From assembly GCA_964455685.1 (NCBI GenBank), contig CAYVZE010000003.1, positions 1-64,000 of the forward strand: 64,000 nucleotides of DNA, in the 5' to 3' direction. Source of the DNA: ZC4RG30 sp964455685. Lineage in GTDB: Bacteria; Pseudomonadota; Gammaproteobacteria; Steroidobacterales; Steroidobacteraceae. A model generated the notes under the pieces. It saw nothing but the letters and a program-made list of their open reading frames with translations, was not told where the DNA came from and searched no databases. Position numbers and translations under genes: made by a program. Shown here in pieces: positions 8,575-17,546 of the stretch (position 1 is its first letter; every line of letters starts with the position of its first letter).

Positions 8575-9780
8575 ATGAGCGGCGCGACCGATACCACCAT
8601 CAAGACCTTGCGTACGAAAGTCGCAGAGTCCGCGCTTGCCCTGGGCGAAGTGCTGTCGGGCTGCAACGTGCTCAGGATGTCCATCCATGACGCCACCGGA
8701 GCCACGGCGTGGAATGGTGGCGCGCCGCTGACGGCGGCCGAACACGACTTCCTGCTCGACGCACTGGACTGCTTCGCGCTCGAGCCGGCCCGCGCCATGG
8801 TCGAGCAGGCCGGCGAGGACGGTGTCGGACTGGCCGCGTTCGCGGCACGCGATCCGCGCGGCGCCTTGCATGGCGCCCTGCTGCTGCAGGCCGAGCTGGT
8901 GACGCTGAACGGACGCCCCGGCGACCGGCAGATGCCCGGGCATGGTGACCGGCTGCTGCGACAGCTGGCGCTGCGGCTGGCTGATGGCGCCCCGCGGGTC
9001 AGCTCCAAGGCCGCCACCGCCGGCTTCAACGACAGTTCGCTGACGCTCTACGTGCAGCAGCTGCAGAAGCTGGGCGCCAACGGCCGCACGCGCCGCTTCG
9101 AGGTGCTGTTGCGGACCCGCGATTCGGCCTCCGGTGAGCCGGTGCTGCCGAAGGACCTGATCGCCGAGGCCGAGGATCCGGAGTCGGCCGGCCACCTCGA
9201 CCGCGCGGTGCTGGGCGAGCTGTGCCGCTGGCTGATCGAGAACCGCGCCCAGTTCGACGTGGAGCCGGCCGCCTTCTCGATCAACCTCTCCACCGGCGCG
9301 CTGCTGGACGAAACCTTCCCCGCCTTCGTCGCACACACACTGCGCGAGGCGCGCCTGAACCCCCGCCTGATCGGCTTCGAGGTACGTGAATCACAGTGCC
9401 GCGAGCACTTCGGCGCCGTGCAGCGCTTCCTCGAGCGCTGCGAGGAGATCGGCTGCCACGCCGTGATCGACGACTTCACGTTCCACTCCGACGTGCTGGA
9501 GCTGCTGCGCGCCCGCGCTGTGCGCATGCTGAAGATCTGCCCCTCGCTGACGCTGGACGGGCTGGCCGACAAGGTGTCGCAGGCGCAGGTGGCGGCCATC
9601 TCGCACGGGTCGCGCGTACTGGGCATCCACAGCGCTGCCAAGCGCATCGAGTCGGCCAAGGTGCGCCAGTGGCTGGCCGCCGCCGGCGTGGAGTTCGCCC
9701 AGGGCTACCTGCTGGAGAGCCCGATTCCGCTGTCCGAGCTCGGCGCGGCACGCATGGCCACGCCGTACACCCGGCGCTGA
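8575..9780 (+). CDS. EAL-domain protein (cyclic di-GMP phosphodiesterase family), motifs partly diverged
   Basis: An N-terminal region of about 150 residues without a clear domain is followed by an EAL-like domain. EVLLR stands where E-A-L-L-R is usual, and INLS, FEVRES, VIDDF, LKIC and AQGYLLESP follow in the right order. The metal-binding Glu, Asn, Glu, Asp-Asp, Lys and Gln are therefore mostly present. However, the loop GTGYSS after DDF is replaced, the Asp after LKI is Cys, and the first Glu of AEGVE is Lys. It may hydrolyse c-di-GMP weakly or only bind it. The ATG at MSGATD is chosen because nothing upstream looks coding-specific; an ATG 72 bp earlier is possible. No membrane segment is seen. 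Confidence 0.72.
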   Translation: MSGATDTTIKTLRTKVAESALALGEVLSGCNVLRMSIHDATGATAWNGGAPLTAAEHDFLLDALDCFALEPARAMVEQAGEDGVGLAAFAARDPRGALHGALLLQAELVTLNGRPGDRQMPGHGDRLLRQLALRLADGAPRVSSKAATAGFNDSSLTLYVQQLQKLGANGRTRRFEVLLRTRDSASGEPVLPKDLIAEAEDPESAGHLDRAVLGELCRWLIENRAQFDVEPAAFSINLSTGALLDETFPAFVAHTLREARLNPRLIGFEVRESQCREHFGAVQRFLERCEEIGCHAVIDDFTFHSDVLELLRARAVRMLKICPSLTLDGLADKVSQAQVAAISHGSRVLGIHSAAKRIESAKVRQWLAAAGVEFAQGYLLESPIPLSELGAARMATPYTRR

Positions 9781-9781
9781 A

Positions 9782-11329
9782 CTACCAGCTGTAGCGCACC
9801 CGGTAGCGCACCGTGCGGCTGCCGTCCTTCGGCACCTGCACCCGGAACAGCACCGTGCGCGCATCCTCACGCTGGAACTGCTGGCTCTGCGACAGCATCT
9901 GCCAGTTGGCCCAGCGGAACATCGATTCGCGCACCTGCACCTCCACGGCCTCTTCCTTGTGGTTGCGCAGCGTGACCTCGATCTCCTCCTCCATCCAGCG
10001 CTCGCGCGAGTCGATGCGGAAGTCGACCTGGCGGCGCTCGCCCACCACGTCGAAGGCCGAGCCCAGCTTCACGCGCACCTGCTCGTCCCTGGGCGTGTGC
10101 CCGATCGAATCCTCGCCGATGAACTCCAGCGAGTTGTCGTTCGGATCGAGGCGCGAGACGCGGATGCGTCCGGCCGGCAGCGGCATGCCGAGGCCCGAGG
10201 CGCGGTCGTTGCGGAACACCAGGTAACTGTCCACCGTGCCGCTGCCCGCGAACGGGAAGTTCGGATCCTCGTAGCGGCCGCCGAAGCTGCTGCTGCCGGC
10301 GAACACCAGCAGCCGCTGCGCCGGTACGCGTCGCGCCTGGTCGAACAGCTCGATCTGCTTGGTGGAGTTGTCCGGCAACGTGGTCGGCCGGCCCAGCGTA
10401 TACAGGTGGAACTCGTCGAAGGACTGCTCCTGGAAGCCGGCATCCGCAGCGCGCGCGCTCAGCTGCACCTCCGGCAAACGCAAGCGCGGCTGCTGGACGC
10501 GGTTGACGTTGCCGGCGACCAGCTTCAGTCGCGCGTTCTCGTAGGTGGCACCGGACTGGTTGATGATGCTCACCCAGGCGGCAAGGTCCACGGTGCCGTT
10601 ACCGGCATCACGGCCGTCGCTGTAGATCAGGTTGTAGTCGGCCCACCAGGTGATGCCGCCGGTCTGGTAGGTGACGCGGGCGCGATGCGTGCCGGCGCGG
10701 CTGGAGTCGATGTCCCACAGCAGCGTGGGGCGCGTGATCAGCCCGCCCGGCAGGTCGGGGAAGCGCAGCGCCGAGTAATCGCGCAGCGCTGTGATGCTGC
10801 CGTCGTCCCCGCGCAGCACCAGCCCGTCCACCGAGGACAGCAGCGTCCCCGAGGTCGTGCTCGTGCCGCCGCCGGCCTGCGAGCGTTCGACCGTCAGCGG
10901 CTGGTCGACGAACTTCAGCAGCAGCTTGTCGGTGCTGACCAGGTCGAACTGGAAGTTCTGCTCCAGCACCCGCGCGGAAGGATCGGTCAGCGAGGTAAAG
11001 GTGACCGTGGTCGGATCGATCAGCGCCGCCACGTCGGTGAAGCGCACCGAGGAACGGCCGCGCGCGAGCTCCACCGGCCGCTCCTGCCGCACCATGGCAT
11101 AGCCCGGCACGCCCGAGGCATTGGGGGTGCCCTGCCCCGGCAGCGGCCGGTAGTACTCGGCCGGGATCCCGCCGGGACGCGCGGAGCTGTAGATGGTCAC
11201 GGCCGTATCCGTGTCGCCGGGCTGGGCGGCGGAACCCACGGTCGGCAGCAGCGCAGCGGACGCCGCCGCCAGCACTGCGCTGCGGCGTGGATGGCGGGAA
11301 GGGAATGACCTGGCGCGCTGTTTCTTCAT
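9782..11329 (-). CDS. Exported DUF4139-type protein
   Basis: The product is 515 residues from the ATG at MKKQRARS. A long basic leader and a hydrophobic stretch ending TVGSAA-Q suggest a signal peptide, so it should act in the envelope. The rest is beta-rich with no cysteines and matches the general layout of DUF4139 proteins, including the segments ARVTYQTGGITWWADYNLIY and a C-terminal YRVRYSW. Function of the family is unknown. The frame is open another 36 codons upstream, but that part reads poorly and would overlap the divergent gene's start. It is transcribed away from the anti-sigma-like gene, with 73 bp between start codons. Confidence 0.68.
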   Translation of the reverse strand: MKKQRARSFPSRHPRRSAVLAAASAALLPTVGSAAQPGDTDTAVTIYSSARPGGIPAEYYRPLPGQGTPNASGVPGYAMVRQERPVELARGRSSVRFTDVAALIDPTTVTFTSLTDPSARVLEQNFQFDLVSTDKLLLKFVDQPLTVERSQAGGGTSTTSGTLLSSVDGLVLRGDDGSITALRDYSALRFPDLPGGLITRPTLLWDIDSSRAGTHRARVTYQTGGITWWADYNLIYSDGRDAGNGTVDLAAWVSIINQSGATYENARLKLVAGNVNRVQQPRLRLPEVQLSARAADAGFQEQSFDEFHLYTLGRPTTLPDNSTKQIELFDQARRVPAQRLLVFAGSSSFGGRYEDPNFPFAGSGTVDSYLVFRNDRASGLGMPLPAGRIRVSRLDPNDNSLEFIGEDSIGHTPRDEQVRVKLGSAFDVVGERRQVDFRIDSRERWMEEEIEVTLRNHKEEAVEVQVRESMFRWANWQMLSQSQQFQREDARTVLFRVQVPKDGSRTVRYRVRYSW

Positions 11330-11402
11330 GGCGGAACCCCTGGCTGGGCAAACTGTGAATGCGGTCGCATCGGGTGGCGACCCAGCAGGCACGATACCGC
11401 AA

Positions 11403-12098
11403 ATGGACGCCGCATTTATCCAGCAGAACCAGATCATCGAGCGCTACCTGATGGGCAAGCTGCCGCCCAAGGGCGCGCAGGACTTCGAGCGCTGGTGCCG
11501 CGAGCACCCGGAGACGGTGGCCGAGCTCGGCATGCAGGACCGCATCAACGCCGCACTGCGCCTGCTGGACGCCGCCGGCGAGCCGCTGCCCTGGGCGCAG
11601 AAGCCGCAGGCCCCCTGGCAGAAGCTGCCGGTGTTCGCCGGCGCCGTGGCCGTGGCGGTGATCGGTATCGCGGTGGCCGTGGCGCTGTTCCTGTCCGGTC
11701 GGGACAAGGATGCGCAGATCGCCTCGCTGCAACGCGACCTGGCCGAGCAGCCGCTGCTGCCCACGCAGGTCACGCGCCCGATCACGGTGGAGATGGCGCG
11801 CAACGGGCCCGAGCGCCGCGCCGTGACCACCATCGGTGGCGGTCGCACCGAGCTGGTGGAGTTCAAGTTCGACCTGTCATGGTCGAAGTACGGCAACTTC
11901 ATCGTCACCATCGACCGCGAGAACCACGGCCGGTTCGCGGTGCTGACCAACCTGGCGCGCGATTCCAACGGCCACGTGCGGGTGGCGCTCAATTCATCCG
12001 CGCTCGGCCCGGGCGAGTACGACGTGAAGGTCGAGGGCCTGGACCGTCGCCGCAACACCGAACCGCAGGCCTGGACGCGCTTCCGCGTGGTGCGCTGA
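11403..12098 (+). CDS. Single-pass membrane protein resembling anti-sigma factors without a zinc finger
   Basis: The 231-residue protein has a cytoplasmic N-terminus (about 1-75, IERYLMGKLPPKGAQDFERWCREHPE), one transmembrane helix near 78-100 (PVFAGAVAVAVIGIAVAVAL) and a periplasmic beta-rich domain of about 120 residues. The N-terminal E-R-Y-L-x-G-x-L-x-x-x-x-x-x-x-F-E pattern is like that of ECF anti-sigma factors (the L-x-G-x-L segment), but the zinc ligands are absent and no sigma factor gene is adjacent. It could instead be a general sensor. The start is the ATG at MDAAFIQ; the open frame upstream overlaps the DUF4139 gene. Convergent with ybbP, one base apart. Confidence 0.6.
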   Translation: MDAAFIQQNQIIERYLMGKLPPKGAQDFERWCREHPETVAELGMQDRINAALRLLDAAGEPLPWAQKPQAPWQKLPVFAGAVAVAVIGIAVAVALFLSGRDKDAQIASLQRDLAEQPLLPTQVTRPITVEMARNGPERRAVTTIGGGRTELVEFKFDLSWSKYGNFIVTIDRENHGRFAVLTNLARDSNGHVRVALNSSALGPGEYDVKVEGLDRRRNTEPQAWTRFRVVR

Positions 12099-12099
12099 T

Positions 12100-14592
12100 T
12101 CAGCCGGCGCGCAGCGTCTGCATGGGCGGCTGGAGCAGCGCCGTGCGCGTGGCCAGCCAGCCCGCCAGGCAGACCAGCAGCGCGCCGGTGAGGGCACCGG
12201 AGATCCACAGCAGCGGATCCGGCTGCCACGGGATCTCCAGCATCGAGCGCGCGATGTAGAACGCGCCTGTCGACGCGCCGGCGGCCGCGACCACGCCCGC
12301 CATCACGCCGATGGCGCAGAACTCCGCCAGCACGCCACCCAGCACCGTGCGGCGCGAGGCACCCAGCGTGCGCAGGATGGCGCTCTCGTAGCGGCGCTCG
12401 TCGCGGGTGGCCTGCACGGCCGCCAGCAGCACCACGATGCCGGCCAGCAGCGTGAACAGGAACACCGCCTGCACCGCCAGCACCGCCTTCTCGATGATGG
12501 AGCGCACCTGCTCCAGAAGGTCGTCCATGTCGAAGATCGACACACCGGGGAAGCGGCGCACCAGCTCGGCCACGTCGGCCGGATCCGTGGGGCGGAAGCG
12601 CGCGCTGCCCATCCACGTGCCGGCAGTGCCTTCGAGCAGGCCCGGCGGGAACATCAGGAAGAAGTTGGGCTGCAGGCTGTCCCACTGCACGCGGCGGAAG
12701 CTGCTCACGGTCACCTCGACCGTCTCGCCGGCCACGTCGAAGGTCAGCCGGTCCCCCAGCGCCAGCGGGATGGATTCCTCGAGGTCGGTGGCCACCGACA
12801 CCAGCGGCTGGCCGAAATCCTCGGCATCGAACCACTCACCGGCCGTCACCGTGTTGTCCGGCCCGATCTCGGCCGCCCAGGTGAGGTTCTGCTCGCGACT
12901 GGCCAGCCCCTCGCCGCGCGGCGTGAGGTAGCGGCGCTCGCCCACCGGCTCGCCGTTGATGGCGGTCATGCGGCCGCGGATCATCGGCAGCATGCGCGTC
13001 ATCTCGCCGCCCTTCGCCGCCAGCAGGTCACGGAAAGCGTCGCGATCCTCGGGCGGGATGTTCACGAAGAAGTAGTTGGGCGCGTCCTGCGGCAGGCGCG
13101 CGCGCCAGTCGTCGATCAGGTCGCCGCGGATGATGGTGAGCAGCAGCAGCGCCGACAGGCCCAGGCCCAGCGCCACGATCTGCACGATGCTCTCGGCGCG
13201 CCGGCGCGCGATGTTGGCCGCGCCGAAGCGCCACGCGGCACCCATGCCGCCGCGCAGCCGGCCGGTCAGCAGCACCAGCAGCCAGCCGCCCAGTGCCAGC
13301 GCCGCCAGCACCCCTGCAAGGCCGACGAGGAACCAGATCGACAACCTCACGTCGCGCGTCACCCAGTGGATCAGCAGCACAACGGCCAGCACTGCCGGGC
13401 CATAGGCCACCAGCGTGCCCAGCCTCGGCGCCCCGATGTCACGCCGGAGCACGCGGATCGCCGGCACGCGCGCCAGCTGCAGCATCGAAGGCAGCGCGAA
13501 GCCAGTGAGCAGCAGCAACGCGGTCGAGAAGCCCATGGCCACCGGCTGCCAGCCGGGCGGCGGCAGGTCCACCGTCACCACGCCCTGGAGCAGCAGCAGG
13601 AGCCCCTGCTGGGCAAAGTAGCCCGCCACAGCGCCGGCGAGCGAGGCCGCCAGCGCGATACAGGCGAGCTGCGCAAGGCTGATGGCCAGCACCATGGCGC
13701 GCGAGGCGCCGAGGGTCTTCAGCAGCGCCGCCAGGTCCAGGTGGCGCTTCACGTAACGGCGCGCCGTCATCGCGATGGCCACCGCGCACAGCAGCACACC
13801 CGCGAGGCTGGCCAGCAGCAGGAACCGGCCGGCGCGCGAGCGGGCATTGCTGATCTCCGGACTGGCCTCGGCAATGTCGCGCAGGCGCTCGGCCGGCTTC
13901 ATGTTGTCGCCCAGCCAGGCGGCGAATCCGGATGTTTCCCGTTCACCGCCCGCGAACAGCGCCGAGTAGGTGACGCGGCTGCCCGGCTGCACCAGTCCGC
14001 TCGCGGCCACGTCGGCAGCGTTGATCAGCACCGCAGGAGCCAGGTCCACGAAGCCGGAGCCCTGGTCTGGCCGCGCGATCAGCACGCGCGTGACACGCAG
14101 GTCCAGCTCGCCCACCGAGAGCAGGTCGCCGACGCGCGCATTGAGCGCGGCCAGCAGCCTTGAATCGGGCCAGATCTCACCCGGCGCCGGGATGCCAGCT
14201 GCGACAATGCCCTGCCCGAAAGGCTCATCGGCCACCCGCACCGTGCCTCGCAGCGGGTAGCCCACGGTCACGGCGTGCACATTCGCCAGCTGCGTCAGGT
14301 CGTCCTTCAGGATCACCGACAGCATGGAGGTGACGCGCGCGCTGGCCAGGCCGCGCCGCGCAGCCTCATCGTCGTAGGCCGACTCGATGGTGTCCGGGGA
14401 GGTGAGCCTGAGGTCTGCGGCCAGCACCTCGCTGGCCTGCAGGCGCATCGCACGATCGATGCGATCGACCAGGAATCCTACGCCGGTGAGCGCCGCCACC
14501 GCGATGAACAGCGCCAGGAACAGCACCGCGAGGTCGCCTGAACGCCATTCGCGCCCGAGCGTCCGCAGACCCAGCGACAGCGCGATGCGCAT
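12100..14592 (-). CDS. ybbP: FtsX/MacB-type ABC transporter permease (YbbP-like)
   Basis: This is an 830-residue inner-membrane permease with the YbbP layout: one N-terminal helix, a periplasmic domain, an FtsX block (about 255-390), a mid-protein helix pair, a second periplasmic domain, and a final FtsX block (about 705-820). It pairs with the ATPase encoded immediately upstream: its ATG overlaps that gene's stop by one base (TGATG). The family is thought to be a mechanotransmission or lipoprotein/lipid-handling ABC system, but the YbbAP substrate is not firmly known. The link to tesA next door is as in E. coli. Confidence 0.88.
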   Translation of the reverse strand: MRIALSLGLRTLGREWRSGDLAVLFLALFIAVAALTGVGFLVDRIDRAMRLQASEVLAADLRLTSPDTIESAYDDEAARRGLASARVTSMLSVILKDDLTQLANVHAVTVGYPLRGTVRVADEPFGQGIVAAGIPAPGEIWPDSRLLAALNARVGDLLSVGELDLRVTRVLIARPDQGSGFVDLAPAVLINAADVAASGLVQPGSRVTYSALFAGGERETSGFAAWLGDNMKPAERLRDIAEASPEISNARSRAGRFLLLASLAGVLLCAVAIAMTARRYVKRHLDLAALLKTLGASRAMVLAISLAQLACIALAASLAGAVAGYFAQQGLLLLLQGVVTVDLPPPGWQPVAMGFSTALLLLTGFALPSMLQLARVPAIRVLRRDIGAPRLGTLVAYGPAVLAVVLLIHWVTRDVRLSIWFLVGLAGVLAALALGGWLLVLLTGRLRGGMGAAWRFGAANIARRRAESIVQIVALGLGLSALLLLTIIRGDLIDDWRARLPQDAPNYFFVNIPPEDRDAFRDLLAAKGGEMTRMLPMIRGRMTAINGEPVGERRYLTPRGEGLASREQNLTWAAEIGPDNTVTAGEWFDAEDFGQPLVSVATDLEESIPLALGDRLTFDVAGETVEVTVSSFRRVQWDSLQPNFFLMFPPGLLEGTAGTWMGSARFRPTDPADVAELVRRFPGVSIFDMDDLLEQVRSIIEKAVLAVQAVFLFTLLAGIVVLLAAVQATRDERRYESAILRTLGASRRTVLGGVLAEFCAIGVMAGVVAAAGASTGAFYIARSMLEIPWQPDPLLWISGALTGALLVCLAGWLATRTALLQPPMQTLRAG

Positions 14593-15263
14593 CAGGCCAG
14601 CCTGCCCGCCACCATGGTCAGGCGCCGCTGGCAGCGCGCCGCGAGCTGCCCGTCATGCGTCACCAGCACCAGCGTCGTGCCCGACTCCCGGTTCAACTCG
14701 AACAGCAGCTGGCAGATGCTCTCGCCCGTGGCCGTGTCGAGGTTGCCGGTGGGCTCGTCGGCGAACAGCACCGCGGGCCTCGTCACGGATGCGCGTGCCA
14801 GCGCCACGCGCTGCTGCTCACCGCCGGAGAGCTGGCGTGGATAGTGGCCGACCCGGCTGCCGAGCCCCACGCGCTCGAGCATGGCGCGCGCCGTGCCGGC
14901 CGCATCGCGCCGGCCGCCCAGCTCCAGCGGCAGCATCACGTTCTCCAGCGCGGTCAGCGAAGGCACGAGGTGGAATGCCTGGAACACGAAGCCGACGCGG
15001 TTCGCGCGCAGCGCCGCGCGCTGGTCCTCGTCCAGCCGCGTAAGCTCCTCGCCGTCGAGCCAGACCTGTCCCGACGTGGGCACGTCGAGCCCCGCCAGCA
15101 TGGCCAGCAGCGTCGACTTGCCCGCCCCCGAAGCCCCCACCAGCGCCACCGTTTCGCCCGCTTCGATGCTCAGCGAGACGTCGCGGACAATGGTCAGTTC
15201 GCCCTCCGGACTGTTAACCTTTCGGGTCAGATCCCTGGCTTCGAGAACGGTCTTGCGCTGCAT
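14592..15263 (-). CDS. ybbA: ABC transporter ATP-binding protein (YbbA-like)
   Basis: The 223-residue ATPase carries Walker A GASGAGKST, Q-loop VFQAFHLVPS, signature LSGGEQQRVALARA, Walker B VLFADEPTGNLD and switch His in VTHD. It is the LolD/MacB-type ATPase for the YbbP-like permease that follows. The start is the ATG at MQRKTVL; a longer frame reading into tesA is rejected. This start overlaps the divergent tesA start by about 11 bp, so each gene's promoter must lie within or across the other's 5' end. Confidence 0.9.
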   Translation of the reverse strand: MQRKTVLEARDLTRKVNSPEGELTIVRDVSLSIEAGETVALVGASGAGKSTLLAMLAGLDVPTSGQVWLDGEELTRLDEDQRAALRANRVGFVFQAFHLVPSLTALENVMLPLELGGRRDAAGTARAMLERVGLGSRVGHYPRQLSGGEQQRVALARASVTRPAVLFADEPTGNLDTATGESICQLLFELNRESGTTLVLVTHDGQLAARCQRRLTMVAGRLA

Positions 15264-15873
15264 CCGGATTCTGTTACTCGCGCTGTTGTCGATCGGGGTG
15301 GCCGCCGCCGGCGCTCCGCAGGAACGCACCCTGCTCGTCTTCGGCGACAGCCTCAGCGCGGCCTACGGCCTGAAGGCCGAGGAAGGCTGGGTGACGCAAT
15401 TGCAGAACCGGCTCCGCCAGCAAGGTTACGTTTACAAGGTGGTGAATGCCAGCGTCAGCGGCGAGACCACCGCCGGCGGGCGCAACCGCCTTGCCCGCGC
15501 GCTCGATACCCACCAGCCCGCGATCGTGATCCTGGAGCTCGGCGCCAATGACGGCCTGCGCGGCCTGCCCGTGCCGGCCGCGCGCGAGAACCTCGGCGCG
15601 ATGATCCGCGCAGCGCAGGAACGCAAGGCCAGGGTGCTGCTGGTCGGCATCCAGATGCCGCCCAACTACGGGCCGCGTTATGCCGAGAGCTTCGCAGCCA
15701 TGTACCCGCAGCTCGCGCAGGAACACAAGGTGCCGCTGGTGCCCTTCCTGCTGGAGGGCGTGGCGCTTGATGACCGGCTGATGCAGGCCGACGGATTGCA
15801 TCCCAATGCAGCGGGCCAGCCCCGGCTGCTCGAAAACGTCTGGGCACACCTGCTGCCCTTGCTGGAGCGATGA
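15253..15873 (+). CDS. tesA: Multifunctional acyl-CoA thioesterase I / arylesterase / lysophospholipase
   Basis: This SGNH-family hydrolase has block I FGDSLSAAYGL (nucleophile Ser), block III LGANDGLRG (oxyanion Asn) and block V DGLHPNAAGQ (Asp and His). There is no ATG in frame near the N-terminus. The best start is a TTG giving MRCIRILLLALLSIGVAAAG, a clear signal peptide, so the enzyme should be periplasmic as in E. coli; the product is 206 residues. The TTG start sits inside the 5' end of the divergent ATPase gene. The stop overlaps the ATG of the acyl-CoA ligase (ATGA), linking two fatty-acid genes in one operon. Confidence 0.9.
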   Translation: MRCIRILLLALLSIGVAAAGAPQERTLLVFGDSLSAAYGLKAEEGWVTQLQNRLRQQGYVYKVVNASVSGETTAGGRNRLARALDTHQPAIVILELGANDGLRGLPVPAARENLGAMIRAAQERKARVLLVGIQMPPNYGPRYAESFAAMYPQLAQEHKVPLVPFLLEGVALDDRLMQADGLHPNAAGQPRLLENVWAHLLPLLER

Positions 15874-17546
15874 TCATGAGCGTGGACCGTATCTGGCTGA
15901 AGTCCTATCCGCCGGAGGTTCCCCACGACATCGATCCGGGCCAGTACTCCTCGCTGGCCGAGCTGATCTGCGAAGCGCTGCGGAAGCACGCTGACCAGCG
16001 CGCCTATGTGCTGCTCGGCCACGCGGTGACCTTCCGCGAGGTCGATCGCCTGTCGGCCGCGTTTGCCGCCTGGCTCCAGTCGAAGGGACTGAAGAAGGGC
16101 GACCGCATCGCCCTGATGCTGCCGAACGTGCTGCAGTATCCGGTTGCCATGTTCGGCGCCCAGCGTGCCGGCCTCGTGGTCGTCAACACCAATCCCCTGT
16201 ATACCGCGGACGAACTGCGCCACCAGCTGCAGGACTCCGGCGCCGCCGCCATCCTGGTGCTGGAGAACTTCGCCCATACCGTGCAGGAGGTGCTCGCCGA
16301 CACGCAGCTCAAGCACGTGCTCGTCACCGGCGTCGGCGACCTGATACCCGGCGCCAAGGGGTGGGCCGTCAACTTCGTGCTGCGCCATGTGAAGCGGGAA
16401 GTCCGGCCGTGGAACATCCCGCAGGCCGTGCGATTCAAGGCGGTCCTGGACGAATTCGACGGCCGCATGCCCGCCCCAGTCCAGCTCGGCCACTCCGACC
16501 TCGCGTTCCTGCAGTACACCGGCGGCACCACCGGCGTGGCCAAGGGCGCCATGCTGTCGCACGGGAACATGGTCGCCAACGTGCTGCAGTCCGAGGCCTG
16601 GTTCAGCCAGATCGCCCTCGACAACGCCACCTTCTATTTCGCGCTGCCGCTCTACCACATCTTCTCGCTGACCGCGAACTGCCTGCTCAGCCTGCGGCGC
16701 GGCGCCGTCGGCATCCTCGTGCCCAATCCGCGCGACTTCCCCGGCTTCGTGAAGCTGCTGCAGAAGGAACCGCCCAACTGCTTCCTCGGCGTGAACACCC
16801 TGTTCAATGCGCTGATGAATACGCCCGGCTTCGAGCGCATTGATTTCAGCAAGCTCGTCGCCACCGTCGGAGGCGGCATGGCCGTGCAGGCCGCCGTGGC
16901 CAGGCGCTGGCTGGAGCTGACTGGATGCCCGCTCGCCCAGGGCTGGGGCCTCACCGAGACCTCGCCCGTGGTTGCCGTCTGCCGCCTGCGGGACCGGGAG
17001 TTCACCGGCGCCGTCGGCCTGCCGGTGCCCTCCACCGAGGTCTCGATCCGCGATGACGACGGGAAGGACGTGGGACTGAACACCGCGGGCGAGATCTGCG
17101 TCCGCGGCCCCCAGGTCATGCAGGGCTACTGGAACCGTCCTGACGAGACCGCAAAGGTCATGCTGCCCGACGGCTGGCTCCGCACCGGCGACATCGGCCG
17201 CATGGACGAGGCCGGGTTCGTCTACATCGAGGATCGCAAGAAGGACATGATCACCGTGTCCGGCTTCAAGGTGTACCCGAACGAGATCGAGGACGTCGCA
17301 GCCAGGCATCCCGGGGTATTCGAGGCCGCCGCCATCGGCGTGCCGGACGAGCGCTCGGGCGAGGTCGTAGCGCTTTACGTGGTCAGGAAGGACCCCTCAC
17401 TGACGGAGGAAGACCTGATCGCTTACATGCGGAAGCATGTGACTTCTTACAAGGTTCCCCGGCAAGTGCATTTCAGGAAGGAATTGCCGAAGACGAATGT
17501 GGGGAAGATTTTGCGGCGGGCGTTGAGGGATGCGCCGAATTCGTAA
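15870..17546 (+). CDS. fadD: Long-chain acyl-CoA synthetase (AMP-forming, FadD-like)
   Basis: This 558-residue ANL-superfamily enzyme activates fatty acids to acyl-CoA through acyl-AMP. The P-loop motif YTGGTTGVAKG is near residue 216, the A5 segment QGWGLTET near 360, and RTGDIGRMDEAGF, KKDMITVSGFKVYPNEIE and the C-terminal lysine in KTNVGKILRR are all intact. Two starts are possible six bases apart: an ATG overlapping the tesA stop (taken here) or the next ATG (MSVDRIW), which fits the family alignment about as well. The 3' end abuts the convergent DUF6502 gene with no gap. Confidence 0.92.
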   Translation: MIMSVDRIWLKSYPPEVPHDIDPGQYSSLAELICEALRKHADQRAYVLLGHAVTFREVDRLSAAFAAWLQSKGLKKGDRIALMLPNVLQYPVAMFGAQRAGLVVVNTNPLYTADELRHQLQDSGAAAILVLENFAHTVQEVLADTQLKHVLVTGVGDLIPGAKGWAVNFVLRHVKREVRPWNIPQAVRFKAVLDEFDGRMPAPVQLGHSDLAFLQYTGGTTGVAKGAMLSHGNMVANVLQSEAWFSQIALDNATFYFALPLYHIFSLTANCLLSLRRGAVGILVPNPRDFPGFVKLLQKEPPNCFLGVNTLFNALMNTPGFERIDFSKLVATVGGGMAVQAAVARRWLELTGCPLAQGWGLTETSPVVAVCRLRDREFTGAVGLPVPSTEVSIRDDDGKDVGLNTAGEICVRGPQVMQGYWNRPDETAKVMLPDGWLRTGDIGRMDEAGFVYIEDRKKDMITVSGFKVYPNEIEDVAARHPGVFEAAAIGVPDERSGEVVALYVVRKDPSLTEEDLIAYMRKHVTSYKVPRQVHFRKELPKTNVGKILRRALRDAPNS

